Positions 50,283 to 60,099 of a DNA stretch of 64,000 nt are shown here, piece by piece. This stretch comes from an uncultured beta proteobacterium. GTDB lineage: Bacteria; Pseudomonadota; Gammaproteobacteria; Burkholderiales; Burkholderiaceae_C. A program made the position numbers and the translations under genes. Under the pieces are notes generated by a model that was given only the letters and a program-made list of their open reading frames with translations, searched no databases and had not been told where the DNA came from. The number at the start of each line of letters is the position of its first letter. Position 1 is the first letter of the stretch. Location: contig CAIMZI010000036.1 of assembly GCA_903845935.1 (NCBI GenBank), positions 1 to 64,000 on the forward strand. The letters are read 5' to 3'.

Positions 50283-53123
50283 TTAAACCACCACATTGAC
50301 CAGACGCCCCGGCACCACCACCACTTTTTTGGGCTTGGCACCGGCGGCATGGCTGATGAAGATGGGGCTGGCCAGCGCGACAGCTTCAATCGCGGCCTTG
50401 TCGGCAGTTGCCGCCACGACGATGGAGCCGCGCAGCTTGCCGTTGATCTGCAGCACCAGCTCGATCTCGTCCTGCACCAGCGCTGTCGGGTCCACCTGCG
50501 GCCAGGGCGCATCCAGCAGGTCACCGAGCTGAGTGGCATAACCCAGCTCGGACCAGAGGGTGTGTGCCAGGTGCGGCGTGGCCGGGTACAGGCAGCGCAG
50601 CAGAATGCCAAAGCCTTCGATCAGCGCGACCTGCAGGCCGGCACTGTCCTGCGCCGTGGAGTCGAGCGGCGACGGGCCGCCCCTAGCCGCGAGCGCCCCC
50701 TCGGGGGGCAGCGAGGACACGCCAGTGCCGAGCGTGGGGGCATAATTTTCTAGGGCGTTGATCATCTTCATGGCGCCCGAGACCACGGTGTTGTACTGCA
50801 TGCGCTGGTAGTCGTAATCCACCTGCTTGAGCACGGTGTGCATTTCCAGGCGCAGCGCCTTGGCTTCCTTGCCAAACTCCACCGCCTGCAGGCTGTCGGC
50901 CCTGGCGACGCTGGATTCGGTGCCGGAAAAGTCCATGCTGGAGAGCTTAAATCCAAAATTCCAGACCCGGCGCGGGACTCGGTAGCTGCCCTCCACCGCC
51001 GCGTCGTTCCACTCCAGCGTGGCCTCGGGCGGGGCGGTAAACATGGTGTAGAGGCGCGCGGTATCGGCGCCGTATTTCTCGATCAGGTCTTGCGGGTCGA
51101 CGCCGTTGTTCTTGGACTTGGACATGGTGCCCACGCCCTCGTAGTCGATTGCCGTGCCGATAGGCAGATCGCCGACCGCCTTGATGAGGCGCGCACCGGT
51201 AACTTTGCCGGTCTCGTCCATCACGTTTTCCACATCGGCCGGCCAGAAGTATTCCTTGCCGCCCTTGTCGGTACGGCGCGAATAGATGTGATTGAGCACC
51301 ATGCCCTGCGTCAGCAGCTTGGTAAAGGGCTCGTCAATCTGCACCAGACCCATGTCGCGCATCACCTTGGTCCAGAAGCGTGCGTACAGCAGGTGCAGGA
51401 TGGCGTGTTCAATGCCGCCTATGTACTGGTCCATACCGCTGCCACCGACAGCTTGGTTCTGGTCGCGCATCCAATAGGCCGTGCCCTCGCCCACCATTTG
51501 CTCGCTGTTCTTGGGATCGCAGTAGCGCATGTAATACCAGGAACTGTCGACAAAGGTGTCCATGGTGTCGGTCTCGCGCCGCGCCGCCTTGCCGCAGACC
51601 GGACACACCACACCGGCGTGAAAGCCTTCGTGCTTGTGCAGCGGGTTGCCCGAGCCATCGGGCACGCAGTCCTGCGGCAGCACCACCGGCAGGTCTTTTT
51701 CAGGAACCGGCACCGCTCCATGCTCTTCGCAATGGATGATGGGAATCGGCGTGCCCCAATAGCGCTGGCGGCTCACACCCCAGTCGCGCAGGCGCCAGGT
51801 GGTCTTCTTCTCGCCCAAGCCGTGGGCATGCAGGGCATGGGCCACCGCGTCCACCGCCTCCTTGCAGGACATGCCGCTGTAGACGTCGGAATTGACCGTC
51901 ACGCCGCGCTGCTTGTCGCCATACCAGTCCTGCCAGTGATCGTGGTCGTAAACCAGGCCGTCGATATGCACCACGTCGTGAATGGCGATGCCGTATTTCT
52001 TGGCAAAGGCAAAGTCGCGCTCGTCGTGCGCCGGCACGCCCATCACGGCGCCATCGCCATAACCCATCAGCACGTAGTTGCCGACCCAGACGTCGACCAG
52101 ACGGTGCGACAGCGGATGCAGCACCTGCAGGCCGGTGTTCATGCCCAGCTTTTCCTTGACCGCGAGTTCGGCCTCGGTGGTACCACCGGCCTTGCACTCT
52201 TCAATAAAAGCGGCCAGTTTTGGGTTCGTCAGTGCTGCATGGGCGGCCAGCGGATGCTCGGGCGCCACGGCGCAAAAGGTCACGCCCATGATGGTGTCGG
52301 CGCGGGTGGTGAACACATACATGCGGCCATCGCCGATTGCGGTGCCGTCGGCGCCGGGGATGCTGTGGGTAAAGGCAAAACGCACGCCCTCGCTCTTGCC
52401 GATCCAGTTTTCCTGCATCAGGCGCACGCGGTCCGGCCAGCCCTTGAGCGTGGCCTTGTCATTGCCCATCTGCACATGGTCCAGCAGTTCCTGCGCGTAG
52501 TCGGTGATCTTGAGGTAGTAGCCGGGGATCTCGCGCTTTTCCACGGTGGCGCCGGTGCGCCAGCCCTTGCCGTCAATCACCTGCTCATTGGCCAGCACGG
52601 TCATGTCCACCGGATCCCAGTTGACGACCTGGGTCTTGCGATAGGCAATGCCTTTTTCCAGCATCTTCAGGAACAGCCACTGGTTCCATTGGTAATAGCT
52701 TGGCTCGCAAGTGGCCACCTCACGGCTCCAGTCGACCGCCAGACCCATGGCCTGCATCTGCGTCTTCATGTAGGCGATGTTCTCGAAGGTCCACTGCGCG
52801 GGCGGTACCTTGTTCTTGAGCGCTGCATTCTCGGCCGGCAGGCCAAAGGCGTCCCAGCCCATGGGCATCAGCACGTTGTGGCCATTCATGCGCAGGTAGC
52901 GCGCCAGCATGTCGTTGATGGTGTAGTTGCGCACATGGCCCATGTGCAGCTTACCGCTGGGGTAAGGCAACATGGAACAGGCGTAAAACTTCTTGCGCGG
53001 TTGGCCGTTGGCGTCGAGCGCGTTTTCAACCACCTGGTAGGCGTTGCGGCCGTTCCACAAAGGCTGGGCCCAATGGGCTTGCGCCGCTTTTTCAACGGAA
53101 AGGTGCTGGTATTTGTCTTGCAT
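50283..53123 (-). CDS. leuS: Leucyl-tRNA synthetase with repeat-derived insert
   Basis: The 946-residue enzyme is longer than E. coli LeuRS (860). Class I motifs are [15 protein letters not shown] (HIGH) near residue 53 and [11 protein letters not shown] (KMSKS) near 662; the editing domain lies between. Near residue 795-830 a Gly/Pro/Ala-rich segment ([18 protein letters not shown]) interrupts the C-terminal anticodon-binding region, just before [20 protein letters not shown]. It is encoded by a GC-rich palindromic repeat (see 50661-50742), read in frame. The protein should still be functional because both ends remain conserved. Confidence 0.96.
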   Translation of the reverse strand: MQDKYQHLSVEKAAQAHWAQPLWNGRNAYQVVENALDANGQPRKKFYACSMLPYPSGKLHMGHVRNYTINDMLARYLRMNGHNVLMPMGWDAFGLPAENAALKNKVPPAQWTFENIAYMKTQMQAMGLAVDWSREVATCEPSYYQWNQWLFLKMLEKGIAYRKTQVVNWDPVDMTVLANEQVIDGKGWRTGATVEKREIPGYYLKITDYAQELLDHVQMGNDKATLKGWPDRVRLMQENWIGKSEGVRFAFTHSIPGADGTAIGDGRMYVFTTRADTIMGVTFCAVAPEHPLAAHAALTNPKLAAFIEECKAGGTTEAELAVKEKLGMNTGLQVLHPLSHRLVDVWVGNYVLMGYGDGAVMGVPAHDERDFAFAKKYGIAIHDVVHIDGLVYDHDHWQDWYGDKQRGVTVNSDVYSGMSCKEAVDAVAHALHAHGLGEKKTTWRLRDWGVSRQRYWGTPIPIIHCEEHGAVPVPEKDLPVVLPQDCVPDGSGNPLHKHEGFHAGVVCPVCGKAARRETDTMDTFVDSSWYYMRYCDPKNSEQMVGEGTAYWMRDQNQAVGGSGMDQYIGGIEHAILHLLYARFWTKVMRDMGLVQIDEPFTKLLTQGMVLNHIYSRRTDKGGKEYFWPADVENVMDETGKVTGARLIKAVGDLPIGTAIDYEGVGTMSKSKNNGVDPQDLIEKYGADTARLYTMFTAPPEATLEWNDAAVEGSYRVPRRVWNFGFKLSSMDFSGTESSVARADSLQAVEFGKEAKALRLEMHTVLKQVDYDYQRMQYNTVVSGAMKMINALENYAPTLGTGVSSLPPEGALAARGGPSPLDSTAQDSAGLQVALIEGFGILLRCLYPATPHLAHTLWSELGYATQLGDLLDAPWPQVDPTALVQDEIELVLQINGKLRGSIVVAATADKAAIEAVALASPIFISHAAGAKPKKVVVVPGRLVNVVV
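50661..50742. repeat. GC-rich palindromic repeat inside leuS
   Basis: The core GCCCCC (50695-50700) pairs with GGGGGC (50704-50709) around a 3-base loop, flanked by GGGCCGCCCC on one side and GTGGGGGC on the other. It resembles, from memory, an abundant intergenic repeat of Comamonadaceae genomes. Here it lies entirely in leuS and adds about 27 codons without breaking the frame. Boundaries are approximate. Confidence 0.65.
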
Positions 53124-53217
53124 GGAATATGGTGCGGCGGCGTGACCGCTGGATAGGAGCTTGCGCTGATTTTAGGCGCTGTGGAATGTTGCCCACTGCG
53201 TTTGGCTCTGTGCGGCC

Positions 53218-53658
53218 CTAGGGCTTGGCGGGCGCTACGCTGGGCGGCGCGTCGGCAACAAAGCCGATGTGGCTTAAACCCGCCTTTTGCGCCACGCCCA
53301 TGGCCTCGACCACCCGGCCATAGGGCACGCTGGTGTCGGCACGCAGGCGCACTTCGGCATCGGCGTTGGCCTTGGCAGTCTTGGCCAAAATTTGGTACAG
53401 CGCCTCGGGGCTTTGCAGCACATCTTCCACATACACGGCACCGGTGTGGTCAATGGTGAGCTCTACAAATTGGGGCGCGCTCGACGCGCTGGTTCCTGCC
53501 GCGTGGGGCAGGTCCACCTGCACCGAACTCACCAACAGCGGTGCCGCGATCATGAAAATCACCAGCAGCACCAGCATCACGTCGATCAGCGGCGTCATGT
53601 TGATGTCGCTCATCGGTTTGCTTTCCTGGCTTCGCTCTAAACGGCCGAAAGAGGCCAT
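53218..53658 (-). CDS. exbD: ExbD/TolR family proton-channel protein
   Basis: The 146-residue protein has one membrane helix near residues 20-43 holding the family's Asp (MSDINMTPLIDVMLVLLVIF). A periplasmic domain follows (VELTIDHTGAVYVEDVLQ, LRADTSVPYGRVVEAMG). With ExbB it uses the proton gradient to power TonB or TolA; a TonB partner is not in the window, so TolR-like use is possible. It follows exbB by 15 bases. Confidence 0.9.
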   Translation of the reverse strand: MASFGRLERSQESKPMSDINMTPLIDVMLVLLVIFMIAAPLLVSSVQVDLPHAAGTSASSAPQFVELTIDHTGAVYVEDVLQSPEALYQILAKTAKANADAEVRLRADTSVPYGRVVEAMGVAQKAGLSHIGFVADAPPSVAPAKP

Positions 53659-53673
53659 GCTAGGTCCCAGTTG

Positions 53674-54318
53674 TCATGGCGTGTGCGTCAGCAGCAGCTC
53701 ACGCAGGTCTCGGGCAAAGCCTTCCAGATCCGCCTCGATGCGGCCAATCAAGCGACCCAGAACGTTGTAGCCCAGCACGGCGGGAATCGCCACGGCCAGA
53801 CCGGCGGCGGTCATGATCAGCGACTGGCCAACCGGGCCGGAGATTTTTTCGATGCTGACCTGACCGGCACCGGCGATGCCCAAGAGCGCGTGGTAAATGC
53901 CCCAGACCGTGCCCAGCAAACCGACAAAGGGTGCAGTGGCGCCGACGGTGGCCAGCAGCACCTGACCGGCCTGCAGCTTGCGCAAAACCGCGTGTAGCGC
54001 ATCGCGCAAGACCCGGGTCAGTTGCTGGGAGCGATCGCCCGCAGCGGCCAAATTGCCCGAGGGCTGGTACAGCACCGCCTCAACCAGGGGCAGCAGCAGC
54101 TGGTCCCGGTCCATGGCGCGCACCACGGTCAGACCGTCTTCAAAGCTCGCCGCTTGCCAGAAGGCCTGCGTGCTGCGACCGACGTCGCGAACGGCGCGCC
54201 GCAACATCCCGCTCTTCCACAGCAACACCACCCAGCTCGCAATCGACATGGCCAGCAGCAGGATGGCGACAGTGCCGCTGATGGCGTCGCGCTGCTGAAA
54301 AAAAGCCATCAGGTTCAC
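53674..54318 (-). CDS. exbB: ExbB/TolQ family proton-channel protein
   Basis: The 214-residue protein has three predicted membrane helices and the MotA/TolQ/ExbB signature [28 protein letters not shown] near residue 120. It then has [22 protein letters not shown]. It forms the pentameric channel with ExbD. Its ATG overlaps the dapB stop by four bases. Whether it serves TonB or Tol cannot be decided from sequence. Confidence 0.9.
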   Translation of the reverse strand: MNLMAFFQQRDAISGTVAILLLAMSIASWVVLLWKSGMLRRAVRDVGRSTQAFWQAASFEDGLTVVRAMDRDQLLLPLVEAVLYQPSGNLAAAGDRSQQLTRVLRDALHAVLRKLQAGQVLLATVGATAPFVGLLGTVWGIYHALLGIAGAGQVSIEKISGPVGQSLIMTAAGLAVAIPAVLGYNVLGRLIGRIEADLEGFARDLRELLLTHTP

Positions 54319-55112
54319 TGCAGGCCGAGCACGTCAAACATGTTGAACAGGCCCGCCTTCTTGCCCTCCAGAAAGCGCACGGCACGCAGACTGCCCTGGG
54401 CGTAGGTGGAGCGGCTGGAGGATTTGTGGCTGATCTCGATGCGCTCGCCAATGCCGGCAAACAGCACCGTGTGATCGCCCACAATATCGCCGCCGCGTAT
54501 GGTGGCAAAGCCGATGGAGGACGGGTCGCGCTCACCGGTAACGCCTTCGCGGGCATAGACCGCGCAGTCCTTGAGGTCGCGGCCCAGGGCGTCGGCAATC
54601 ACCTCACCCATCTTGAGCGCAGTGCCCGAGGGCGCATCCACCTTATGGCGGTGATGCGCCTCGATGATTTCAATGTCGTAGCCGGTGGACAGTGCCTTGG
54701 CCGCCATCTCCAATAGCTTAAGTGTCACGTTGACGCCTACGCTCATATTGGGCGCCATCATGATGGCGATGTCTTTGGACGCGGCGTCGATCTCGGCCTT
54801 TTGCGCATCGGTAAAACCTGTCGTGCCAATCACCATGGCGATGCCAAGTTCGCGGCAGACCTTGATGTGCGCCAACGTCCCTTCGGGACGGGTGAAGTCG
54901 ATCAGCACCTGGCTATTTGCCAGACCAGCACGCAGATCGGCGCTGATCAGCACGCCGGTGGGCTGGCCCGCACCCGCGTCCTGGCCGATGGCCGTACTGC
55001 TGGCCAGGTCCAGTGCGCCGCTCAGGCTGCAATCATCGGCTGCGCGGATGGCGTCAATCAGCATCTGGCCCATACGGCCGGAAGCACCGGCTACTGCGAT
55101 TCTGTGGGTCAT
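54315..55112 (-). CDS. dapB: 4-hydroxy-tetrahydrodipicolinate reductase
   Basis: The 265-residue protein has the nucleotide motif [16 protein letters not shown] at the N-terminus, VIGTTGF near residue 100, and the catalytic segment [20 protein letters not shown]. It reduces the dipicolinate precursor in lysine and diaminopimelate synthesis. It lies 30 bases after bamE and overlaps exbB by four bases, in the order bamE-dapB-exbB seen in related genomes. Confidence 0.96.
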   Translation of the reverse strand: MTHRIAVAGASGRMGQMLIDAIRAADDCSLSGALDLASSTAIGQDAGAGQPTGVLISADLRAGLANSQVLIDFTRPEGTLAHIKVCRELGIAMVIGTTGFTDAQKAEIDAASKDIAIMMAPNMSVGVNVTLKLLEMAAKALSTGYDIEIIEAHHRHKVDAPSGTALKMGEVIADALGRDLKDCAVYAREGVTGERDPSSIGFATIRGGDIVGDHTVLFAGIGERIEISHKSSSRSTYAQGSLRAVRFLEGKKAGLFNMFDVLGLQ

Positions 55113-55142
55113 AGTCAGGTAGTATTAAAAACGAACGCGCGC

Positions 55143-55676
55143 TTATTGGGACTCGAGCGGCGGATAGTCGGCGGGCACCCTGACTGCCGGTGTGGCCAGC
55201 GCTGCCGGTTTGGCGGGCGGCGGGAATTGCTCCAGCTTCTCGGCCGACGCTTCCATGGCCGGCATTTTTTCCATCTTCGGCTTGGACTTGAGCGTGGCGA
55301 CAAACTCGGCCTCGCTGGGCAGCTCATCGGCCTCAAAGCGGTCCACAATATCGCCCTTGAAAAACACCGTCACATGGCGCGACTGAGACTGGGTGCCTTG
55401 TCGTGACAGGGTAAAGACAAAGTCCCAGCGGTCGGCATGAAACAGGCTGGTCAGCAGGGGCGTGCCCAAAATGTCCTTGACCATGGCGCGCTGCATGCCG
55501 GGCTTGAGGGCCGCCAGCTGTTCACGCGTCACCACATTGCCTTGCACCCGGTCAAAGTGGTAGGGCGACAGGGTGTCGATCCAGCTTTTGGATTCCGGCG
55601 CCGTGCTACACGCGCTCAAACCACCCATCAGCAGAGCCAATGGAAACAGAAGAGGCAATCGGATAGATTCAAGCAT
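55143..55676 (-). CDS. bamE: Outer membrane assembly lipoprotein BamE
   Basis: The 177-residue protein has a lipoprotein signal with lipobox LSAC and lipid-carrying Cys23. The SmpA/OmlA domain follows (VQGNVVTREQLAALKPGMQRAMVKDILGTPLL and DRWDFVFTLSRQG). A longer-than-usual Pro/Ala/Glu C-terminal tail extends it beyond E. coli BamE (113). It supports beta-barrel insertion with BamABCD. It is divergent from fur, the same arrangement as omlA-fur in pseudomonads. Confidence 0.92.
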   Translation of the reverse strand: MLESIRLPLLFPLALLMGGLSACSTAPESKSWIDTLSPYHFDRVQGNVVTREQLAALKPGMQRAMVKDILGTPLLTSLFHADRWDFVFTLSRQGTQSQSRHVTVFFKGDIVDRFEADELPSEAEFVATLKSKPKMEKMPAMEASAEKLEQFPPPAKPAALATPAVRVPADYPPLESQ

Positions 55677-55774
55677 GGGTATGTGGCTGGGCGATATGAT
55701 AGTTCCATTGTAGCCTTGGGCCCTGGCCAGGCGCCCTGGAACATACGCTGGGTTGTACCGGCAACTACGACACC

Positions 55775-56203
55775 ATGACCAACATCGACGAACTCAAAAA
55801 TACCGGACTCAAGGCGACCATACCGCGCCTAAAAATTCTGGAAGTATTCCAGCGCGGCAAGGTCCGGCACATGACGGCGGAAGATGTATTTCGCATCCTG
55901 CTGGAAGAGCGCTCGGACGTGGGCCTGGCCACGGTATACCGCGTGCTGACCCAGTTTGAGCAGGCCGGCATCCTGATTCGCAGCCATTTCGAGAGCGGAA
56001 AGTCGGTCTACGAACTCGACGATGGCAAGCACCACGACCATCTGGTGTGTCTGGATTGCGGACGGGTCGAAGAGTTCTACGACCCCGAAATCGAGAAGCG
56101 CCAGCATGCGGTGGCCAAGGCCAAGGGCTTCACCATTTCAGACCATGCCCTGAGCCTGTACGCCACCTGCAACCGCGAGCTATGCCCGCATAAAGCAAGC
56201 TAG
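55775..56203 (+). CDS. fur: Ferric uptake regulator Fur
   Basis: The 142-residue protein has the winged helix at residues 1-80 ([37 protein letters not shown]). The metal-binding dimer domain has [16 protein letters not shown] and a terminal CNRELCPH Cys pair. It represses iron uptake genes. The divergent intergenic region with bamE is about 98 bases and has no clear iron box that I could see. Its TAG stop overlaps the stop of convergent hprK within CTAG (56200-56203). Confidence 0.97.
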   Translation: MTNIDELKNTGLKATIPRLKILEVFQRGKVRHMTAEDVFRILLEERSDVGLATVYRVLTQFEQAGILIRSHFESGKSVYELDDGKHHDHLVCLDCGRVEEFYDPEIEKRQHAVAKAKGFTISDHALSLYATCNRELCPHKAS

Positions 56204-57150
56204 TCCCCTTGCGCCATGGCCTTGCGGTGGCGCTCTACGAATTCCTGGTAGGTGTCGATGCCGCGCAGCTGCAGAATCGTGTTGCGCACGGCGGCTTCCA
56301 CCAGCACGGCGATGTTGCGACCGGCCACCACCTGAATCACCACCTTGCGCACCGGCACACCCAGCACGTCTTGCGTGAGCGGTTCGTAGGGAATGCGCTC
56401 GTATTCGCGCTCCAGCGTCTCGCGCCGCACCAGATGCACGATCAACTTGAGGCGCATCTTGCGGCGCACCGCGGTCTCGCCAAAGATGGCGCGAATATCC
56501 AAAAGACCAATGCCGCGCACTTCCAACAGGTTTTGCAAGAGCTCGGGGCAGCGGCCCTCGATGGTGGTCTGGTTGATGCGGAACAGGTCCACGGCGTCAT
56601 CCGCCACTAGGCCATTGCCGCGTGAAATCAGCTCCAGTCCCAGCTCGCTCTTACCCAGGCCGGACTCGCCCGTAATCAGCACGCCCAGACCCAGAATGTC
56701 GATAAACACGCCGTGCATGGAGGTGCGGTCGGCAAAGTGTTTGGACAAATAGGCCCGCAGCACGTCGATGACAAAGGCCGAGGACTCATGGGTGGCGAAC
56801 ATCGGAATCTGTGCGCGTTCACACATCGACAACAGGGCCTGCGGCGCCTGTTGCCCATCGGCCAACACCAGCACCGGTGGCTCCAGCGTGACGATGCGGG
56901 AGATGCGCCGGGCGCAGTCTTCGGGCGGGGCATTGGTGATGTAGGCCACCTCGCGTTCGCCCAGAATCTGCACCCGGTAGGGGTGGATGTAATTCAGGTA
57001 GCCCACCAGATCGGCGCCGGAGCGGGCCGCACGCACCGCCACCTCGTCAAAGCGGCGCTCGGAGGCGCCAAGACCGGCCACCCATTCCCAGCGCAGCGTT
57101 CCGCGGAACTCCTCAAACAGGACGTCGGCACTGACTACGGTCGGTTTCAC
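56200..57150 (-). CDS. hprK: HPr kinase/phosphorylase
   Basis: The 316-residue protein has the Walker A loop [18 protein letters not shown] near residue 155, the HPrK signature [16 protein letters not shown] near 205, and a helical N-terminal domain. It phosphorylates and dephosphorylates a Ser of HPr; in proteobacteria it usually works with an incomplete PTS that ends in PtsN. It is 23 bases after ptsN and shares the locus with hpf. The PTS phosphocarrier genes themselves are not in this window. Confidence 0.96.
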   Translation of the reverse strand: MKPTVVSADVLFEEFRGTLRWEWVAGLGASERRFDEVAVRAARSGADLVGYLNYIHPYRVQILGEREVAYITNAPPEDCARRISRIVTLEPPVLVLADGQQAPQALLSMCERAQIPMFATHESSAFVIDVLRAYLSKHFADRTSMHGVFIDILGLGVLITGESGLGKSELGLELISRGNGLVADDAVDLFRINQTTIEGRCPELLQNLLEVRGIGLLDIRAIFGETAVRRKMRLKLIVHLVRRETLEREYERIPYEPLTQDVLGVPVRKVVIQVVAGRNIAVLVEAAVRNTILQLRGIDTYQEFVERHRKAMAQGD

Positions 57151-57173
57151 TGTGCTTCAGCGAAGGTAAGAAC

Positions 57174-57641
57174 TCAGGCTACGCGTGCTGAGTGCCAACC
57201 GGCAATCAAGCCATGCAAAGCCAGGGAGTCCGAACAGTCAGCCATCTGGTCGCGCAAGGCCGCGTCGCTCAGCAACTCGGCAATCTCCGACAGTATTTCC
57301 AGGTGCTTTTGAGTCGCCGCCTCGGGCACCAGCAAAAAGATCAGCAGCTTGACGGCCTGGTCGTCCGGCGCATCAAAGCCAATCGGCTGCGCCAACTGGA
57401 ACACCGCGGCCAACGGTGCCTTGAGGCCCTTGATGCGGCCGTGCGGGATGGCAACGCCGTGGCCCAGCCCGGTGGAGCCCAGGCGTTCACGGGAAAACAG
57501 GCTGTCGGTCACCAGGGCACGGCTGAGCCCGTGCTGATTCTCGAAAAGCATGCCGGCCTCTTCGAAAGCTCGTTTCTTGCTGGTGACTTCCACTTGGGCG
57601 CAGACTTGCGCGCTGGGCAGGATGCGGGAGAGTTGATTCAT
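57174..57641 (-). CDS. ptsN: Nitrogen-regulatory PTS enzyme IIA (PtsN)
   Basis: The 155-residue protein has the EIIA active site His in GLGHGVAIPHGRIKGL near residue 68 and a C-terminal segment with LEILSEIAELLSD. PtsN takes phosphate from NPr and regulates K+ transport and nitrogen-related processes rather than sugar uptake. The ATG at 57641 is chosen (MNQLSRILPS) over a longer start. An intrinsic terminator lies just upstream between it and hpf, so it may rely on read-through or on its own promoter. Confidence 0.95.
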   Translation of the reverse strand: MNQLSRILPSAQVCAQVEVTSKKRAFEEAGMLFENQHGLSRALVTDSLFSRERLGSTGLGHGVAIPHGRIKGLKAPLAAVFQLAQPIGFDAPDDQAVKLLIFLLVPEAATQKHLEILSEIAELLSDAALRDQMADCSDSLALHGLIAGWHSARVA

Positions 57642-57663
57642 GATGGGTGGGCCGATTATGCAC

Positions 57664-57694
57664 ACAAAAAAACCGCCCTGTGTAGGGCGGTTTT
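57664..57694 (-). terminator. Intrinsic terminator between hpf and ptsN
   Basis: AACCGCCCT (57671-57679) pairs perfectly with AGGGCGGTT (57684-57692) around a 4-base loop; on the minus strand the stem is followed by seven T residues. It lies after hpf and only about 25 bases before the ptsN start, so it would cut hpf transcription before ptsN. Confidence 0.85.
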
Positions 57695-57713
57695 CCGTGA
57701 TGGGATAAGTCGA

Positions 57714-58043
57714 TTACATCAGGCGCTTGGGCGCCTCGTGGTGGTGGTTTTGCACCCGGTCCTTGTGGCGCACCACCTGCCGGTCCAGCTTGTCCACCAA
57801 TTCATCCACCGCGGCGTACAAATCCTGGTGCGAACTTTCGGCAAACATGTCGCTGCCCTTGACGTGGATATTGCACTCCGCTCGTTGGCGCCGCTCTTTT
57901 TCCTTTTGCTTCTCCACCGTCAGCAGAACCTTGACGTCCACAAGCTGGTCAAAGTGCCGCGTGATGCGATCCAGTTTGGTCGTCACGTAGCTGCGCAGGG
58001 CCGGGGTTACTTCCAAGTGATGACCGCTGATCGTCAGGTTCAT
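57714..58043 (-). CDS. hpf: Ribosome hibernation promoting factor (short form)
   Basis: The 109-residue protein starts [20 protein letters not shown] and shows the RaiA/HPF core ([53 protein letters not shown]). It is the short gammaproteobacterial type without the C-terminal dimerisation domain. It inactivates ribosomes in stationary phase. The ATG at 58043 gives the family start. rpoN, often next to hpf, is not present; an AI-2E-family permease is divergent instead. Confidence 0.95.
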   Translation of the reverse strand: MNLTISGHHLEVTPALRSYVTTKLDRITRHFDQLVDVKVLLTVEKQKEKERRQRAECNIHVKGSDMFAESSHQDLYAAVDELVDKLDRQVVRHKDRVQNHHHEAPKRLM

Positions 58044-58151
58044 ACATAGCCTCCAATTGCTATCAAGGTTGAAAAAGCGCCTGCAAAACGTTCCACACAT
58101 CAGGCATGGCGCAAGGGGGAAAAGGTTTTTTCATGCTAGATCGTTTAATTC

Positions 58152-58180
58152 ACTATGCGCCCGAACATGGCGCATTGCAA
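58152..58180 (-). promoter_or_regulatory. Promoter candidate for hpf
   Basis: TTGCAA (58175-58180) and CATAGT (58152-58157, minus strand) are separated by 17 bases, each hexamer with two mismatches to consensus. It would start transcription about 100 bases before hpf. It is the best match seen in the gap, but weak. Confidence 0.3.
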
Positions 58181-58278
58181 CGACAATTTCTGATGCGCCG
58201 CAACATCCTGGGGGCATTGTCGGCCGTTCTTCCACGACATGCCTTCTAATCCAGACCATCGCCCCCACAACCAAGCCC

Positions 58279-59307
58279 ATGGTCACGTCCATTAAAAATC
58301 CCCTATCACTTGCCCTGGGCCACCAGGGCGCGCGCGGCGCCAGCTACCTACTGGCGATCCTGCTGTGCCTAGCCATTCTGGTTTACGGCCTGCTGCCCGG
58401 TCTGCTGGCCCTATGTCTGGGCTTCCTGCTCGCATCCAGCCTGGTCGGCAGGCAGCGCCTGCGCGGGCCGCATCTGAGCCCGTTCTGGGCCGCGACCCTG
58501 GTGATCATGCTGCCCATTCTGGCCCTGATCGCCCTGTTTGCCAACGCCCGCGGCGTGGCGTTTGGCGCTGTGGCGCAATACCAGGCGCTGTTGCACCATC
58601 TGGCGGGCACGGTGCTGGAGATACGGCAAAAGTTGCCGCCCGACCTGGCCAGCCATCTGCCCGATGAACTACTGGCGGCCCAAAGCTGGCTGGTGGACTA
58701 CCTGCAGTCCCAGGCCCATGCACTGACCGGCTTTGGCACGGCGGGATTGCGCGGCGGATTGCTGGTGTATGTGGGCCTGGTGGTGGGCGCGCTGATGGTA
58801 GGCAGCCAGGCGCCGCTAGCCAAAGGCCCCTTACGCAGCGCACTGCGCCAGCGCGGCACCGACTTCATGACGGCGTTTCGCCAGATCGTGGTGGCCCAGT
58901 TCTGGATTGCCGCCTTCAACGCCACTTGCACCGCAGCCTTTTTATGGCTCGCCTTGCCGTGGGCAGGGGTCAGCATTCCCTACTCTGCCACCCTGGTGGG
59001 TCTGACCTTTGTGGCAAGCCTGGTGCCCATCGTCGGCAACCTGGTGTGCAACAGCGTGCTGACCATTGCCGGGGTCTCGGTGTCGCCCACCGTGGGTCTG
59101 GCCTGCCTGCTGTTTCTGGTGGCGGTGCACAAGTTTGAATACTTCATCAATGCCAAGGTGGTGGGCAAAAGCACCCACACTGCAGCCTGGGAACTGCTGA
59201 GCGTGATGTTTATCGGCGAGGCCATTTTTGGCGTCGCCGGTCTGGTGGCCGCACCGCTGTACTACGCCTATGCCAAGCGCGAGCTGCTGGATGCCGGGCT
59301 CATTTAG
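58279..59307 (+). CDS. AI-2E family transporter (PerM/YdiK-like)
   Basis: The 342-residue protein has about eight membrane helices and a central soluble segment (LLHHLAGTVLEIRQKLPPD). The C-terminal signature region includes PYSATLVGLTFVASLVPIVGNLV and EAIFGVAGLVAAPLYYAYAKREL. Proteins of this family export signalling molecules or ions; AI-2 itself is not established here. The start at 58279 (MVTSIKNPL) is chosen; the frame is open upstream but not conserved-looking. Confidence 0.88.
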   Translation: MVTSIKNPLSLALGHQGARGASYLLAILLCLAILVYGLLPGLLALCLGFLLASSLVGRQRLRGPHLSPFWAATLVIMLPILALIALFANARGVAFGAVAQYQALLHHLAGTVLEIRQKLPPDLASHLPDELLAAQSWLVDYLQSQAHALTGFGTAGLRGGLLVYVGLVVGALMVGSQAPLAKGPLRSALRQRGTDFMTAFRQIVVAQFWIAAFNATCTAAFLWLALPWAGVSIPYSATLVGLTFVASLVPIVGNLVCNSVLTIAGVSVSPTVGLACLLFLVAVHKFEYFINAKVVGKSTHTAAWELLSVMFIGEAIFGVAGLVAAPLYYAYAKRELLDAGLI

Positions 59308-59328
59308 CACCGTCGTAACGGCGCCCGG

Positions 59329-60099
59329 TCAGTCGTTCAAAGCCAGAGCGCGCACCAGCTCGGTGATGATGCGCCGCGCATAGACGCTGGCCACATCGCG
59401 CACAAAAAGCGGAAAGTCGACATGGGCGGCAGCGTCGGCACGGTCCGAGATGCTGCGCACCGCCGCAAAGGCCAGGCCGTAATCGTGGCAGACCTGGGCC
59501 ACTGCGGCACCCTCCATCTCCACCGCCAGGGGCTGGTGGCCATGGCTTTGCAAGGCCTCCACAATGCCGCGGGTCTCGTCCAGGCCATTGACAAAGCGGT
59601 CGCCGCTGGCAATCAGACCCTGGTGAATCTGGGGCGTGCGCCCGGCGTGTTGCAGGCCCTGCAGCCCGACCGCGCAGGCAGCCAGCAGGGCACGCTCCAG
59701 CGCCGCATCGGCGGCAAAAGCGGTCTGGCCCGTCAACGGTATCTGGTAGCGCGGAAACAGGGGCGAGGCATCCATGTCGTGCTGCACATAGGCGCTGCCC
59801 ACCACCACATCACCTACCTGCACGTTGCTGCCCACACCACCGGCCACGCCGGTAAACACAATGGCGCCGGCGTCAAAGCGCTCGATCAGGGCCACGCTGG
59901 TGGTGGCTGCCGCCACCTTGCCAATGCGCGAAAGCGCCAGCACCACGTGCAAGCCGCCGAGCCGACCCTGCCAGAATTCGCGCCCCGCATGGCGCACGCG
60001 CTGTCCGTCCTGCAACTGCTCCACCAAGCCGTCCTGCTCCTCGGCCAGCGCGCTCAGAATGGCTAAGGGCCGGCCACTAGGTCGGTGGGCCGCAAACAT
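59329..60099 (-). CDS. mtnN: 5'-methylthioadenosine/S-adenosylhomocysteine nucleosidase
   Basis: The 256-residue protein is a nucleoside phosphorylase-fold enzyme. The catalytic Glu pair lies in LSALAEEQDG near residue 20, VFTGVAGGV near residue 83, and the base-binding VEMEGAAVAQVC plus Asp in SISDRADA towards the C-terminus. It hydrolyses MTA and SAH, releasing adenine, and feeds the activated methyl cycle. Its ATG shares one base with the fadD stop (TAATG), so translation is coupled. The C-terminus is slightly extended. Confidence 0.92.
   Translation of the reverse strand: MFAAHRPSGRPLAILSALAEEQDGLVEQLQDGQRVRHAGREFWQGRLGGLHVVLALSRIGKVAAATTSVALIERFDAGAIVFTGVAGGVGSNVQVGDVVVGSAYVQHDMDASPLFPRYQIPLTGQTAFAADAALERALLAACAVGLQGLQHAGRTPQIHQGLIASGDRFVNGLDETRGIVEALQSHGHQPLAVEMEGAAVAQVCHDYGLAFAAVRSISDRADAAAHVDFPLFVRDVASVYARRIITELVRALALND

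Noticed and set aside
50838-53156. Open frame of 772 codons on the plus strand opposite leuS
   Set aside because: Antisense to a conserved gene with no family signature; stop-codon scarcity in GC-rich DNA explains it.
58081-58095. Sigma-54-like TGGAACG...TGC sequence before hpf
   Set aside because: Spacing between the GG and GC elements is 8 bases, not the required 10, so a sigma-54 promoter is not supported.
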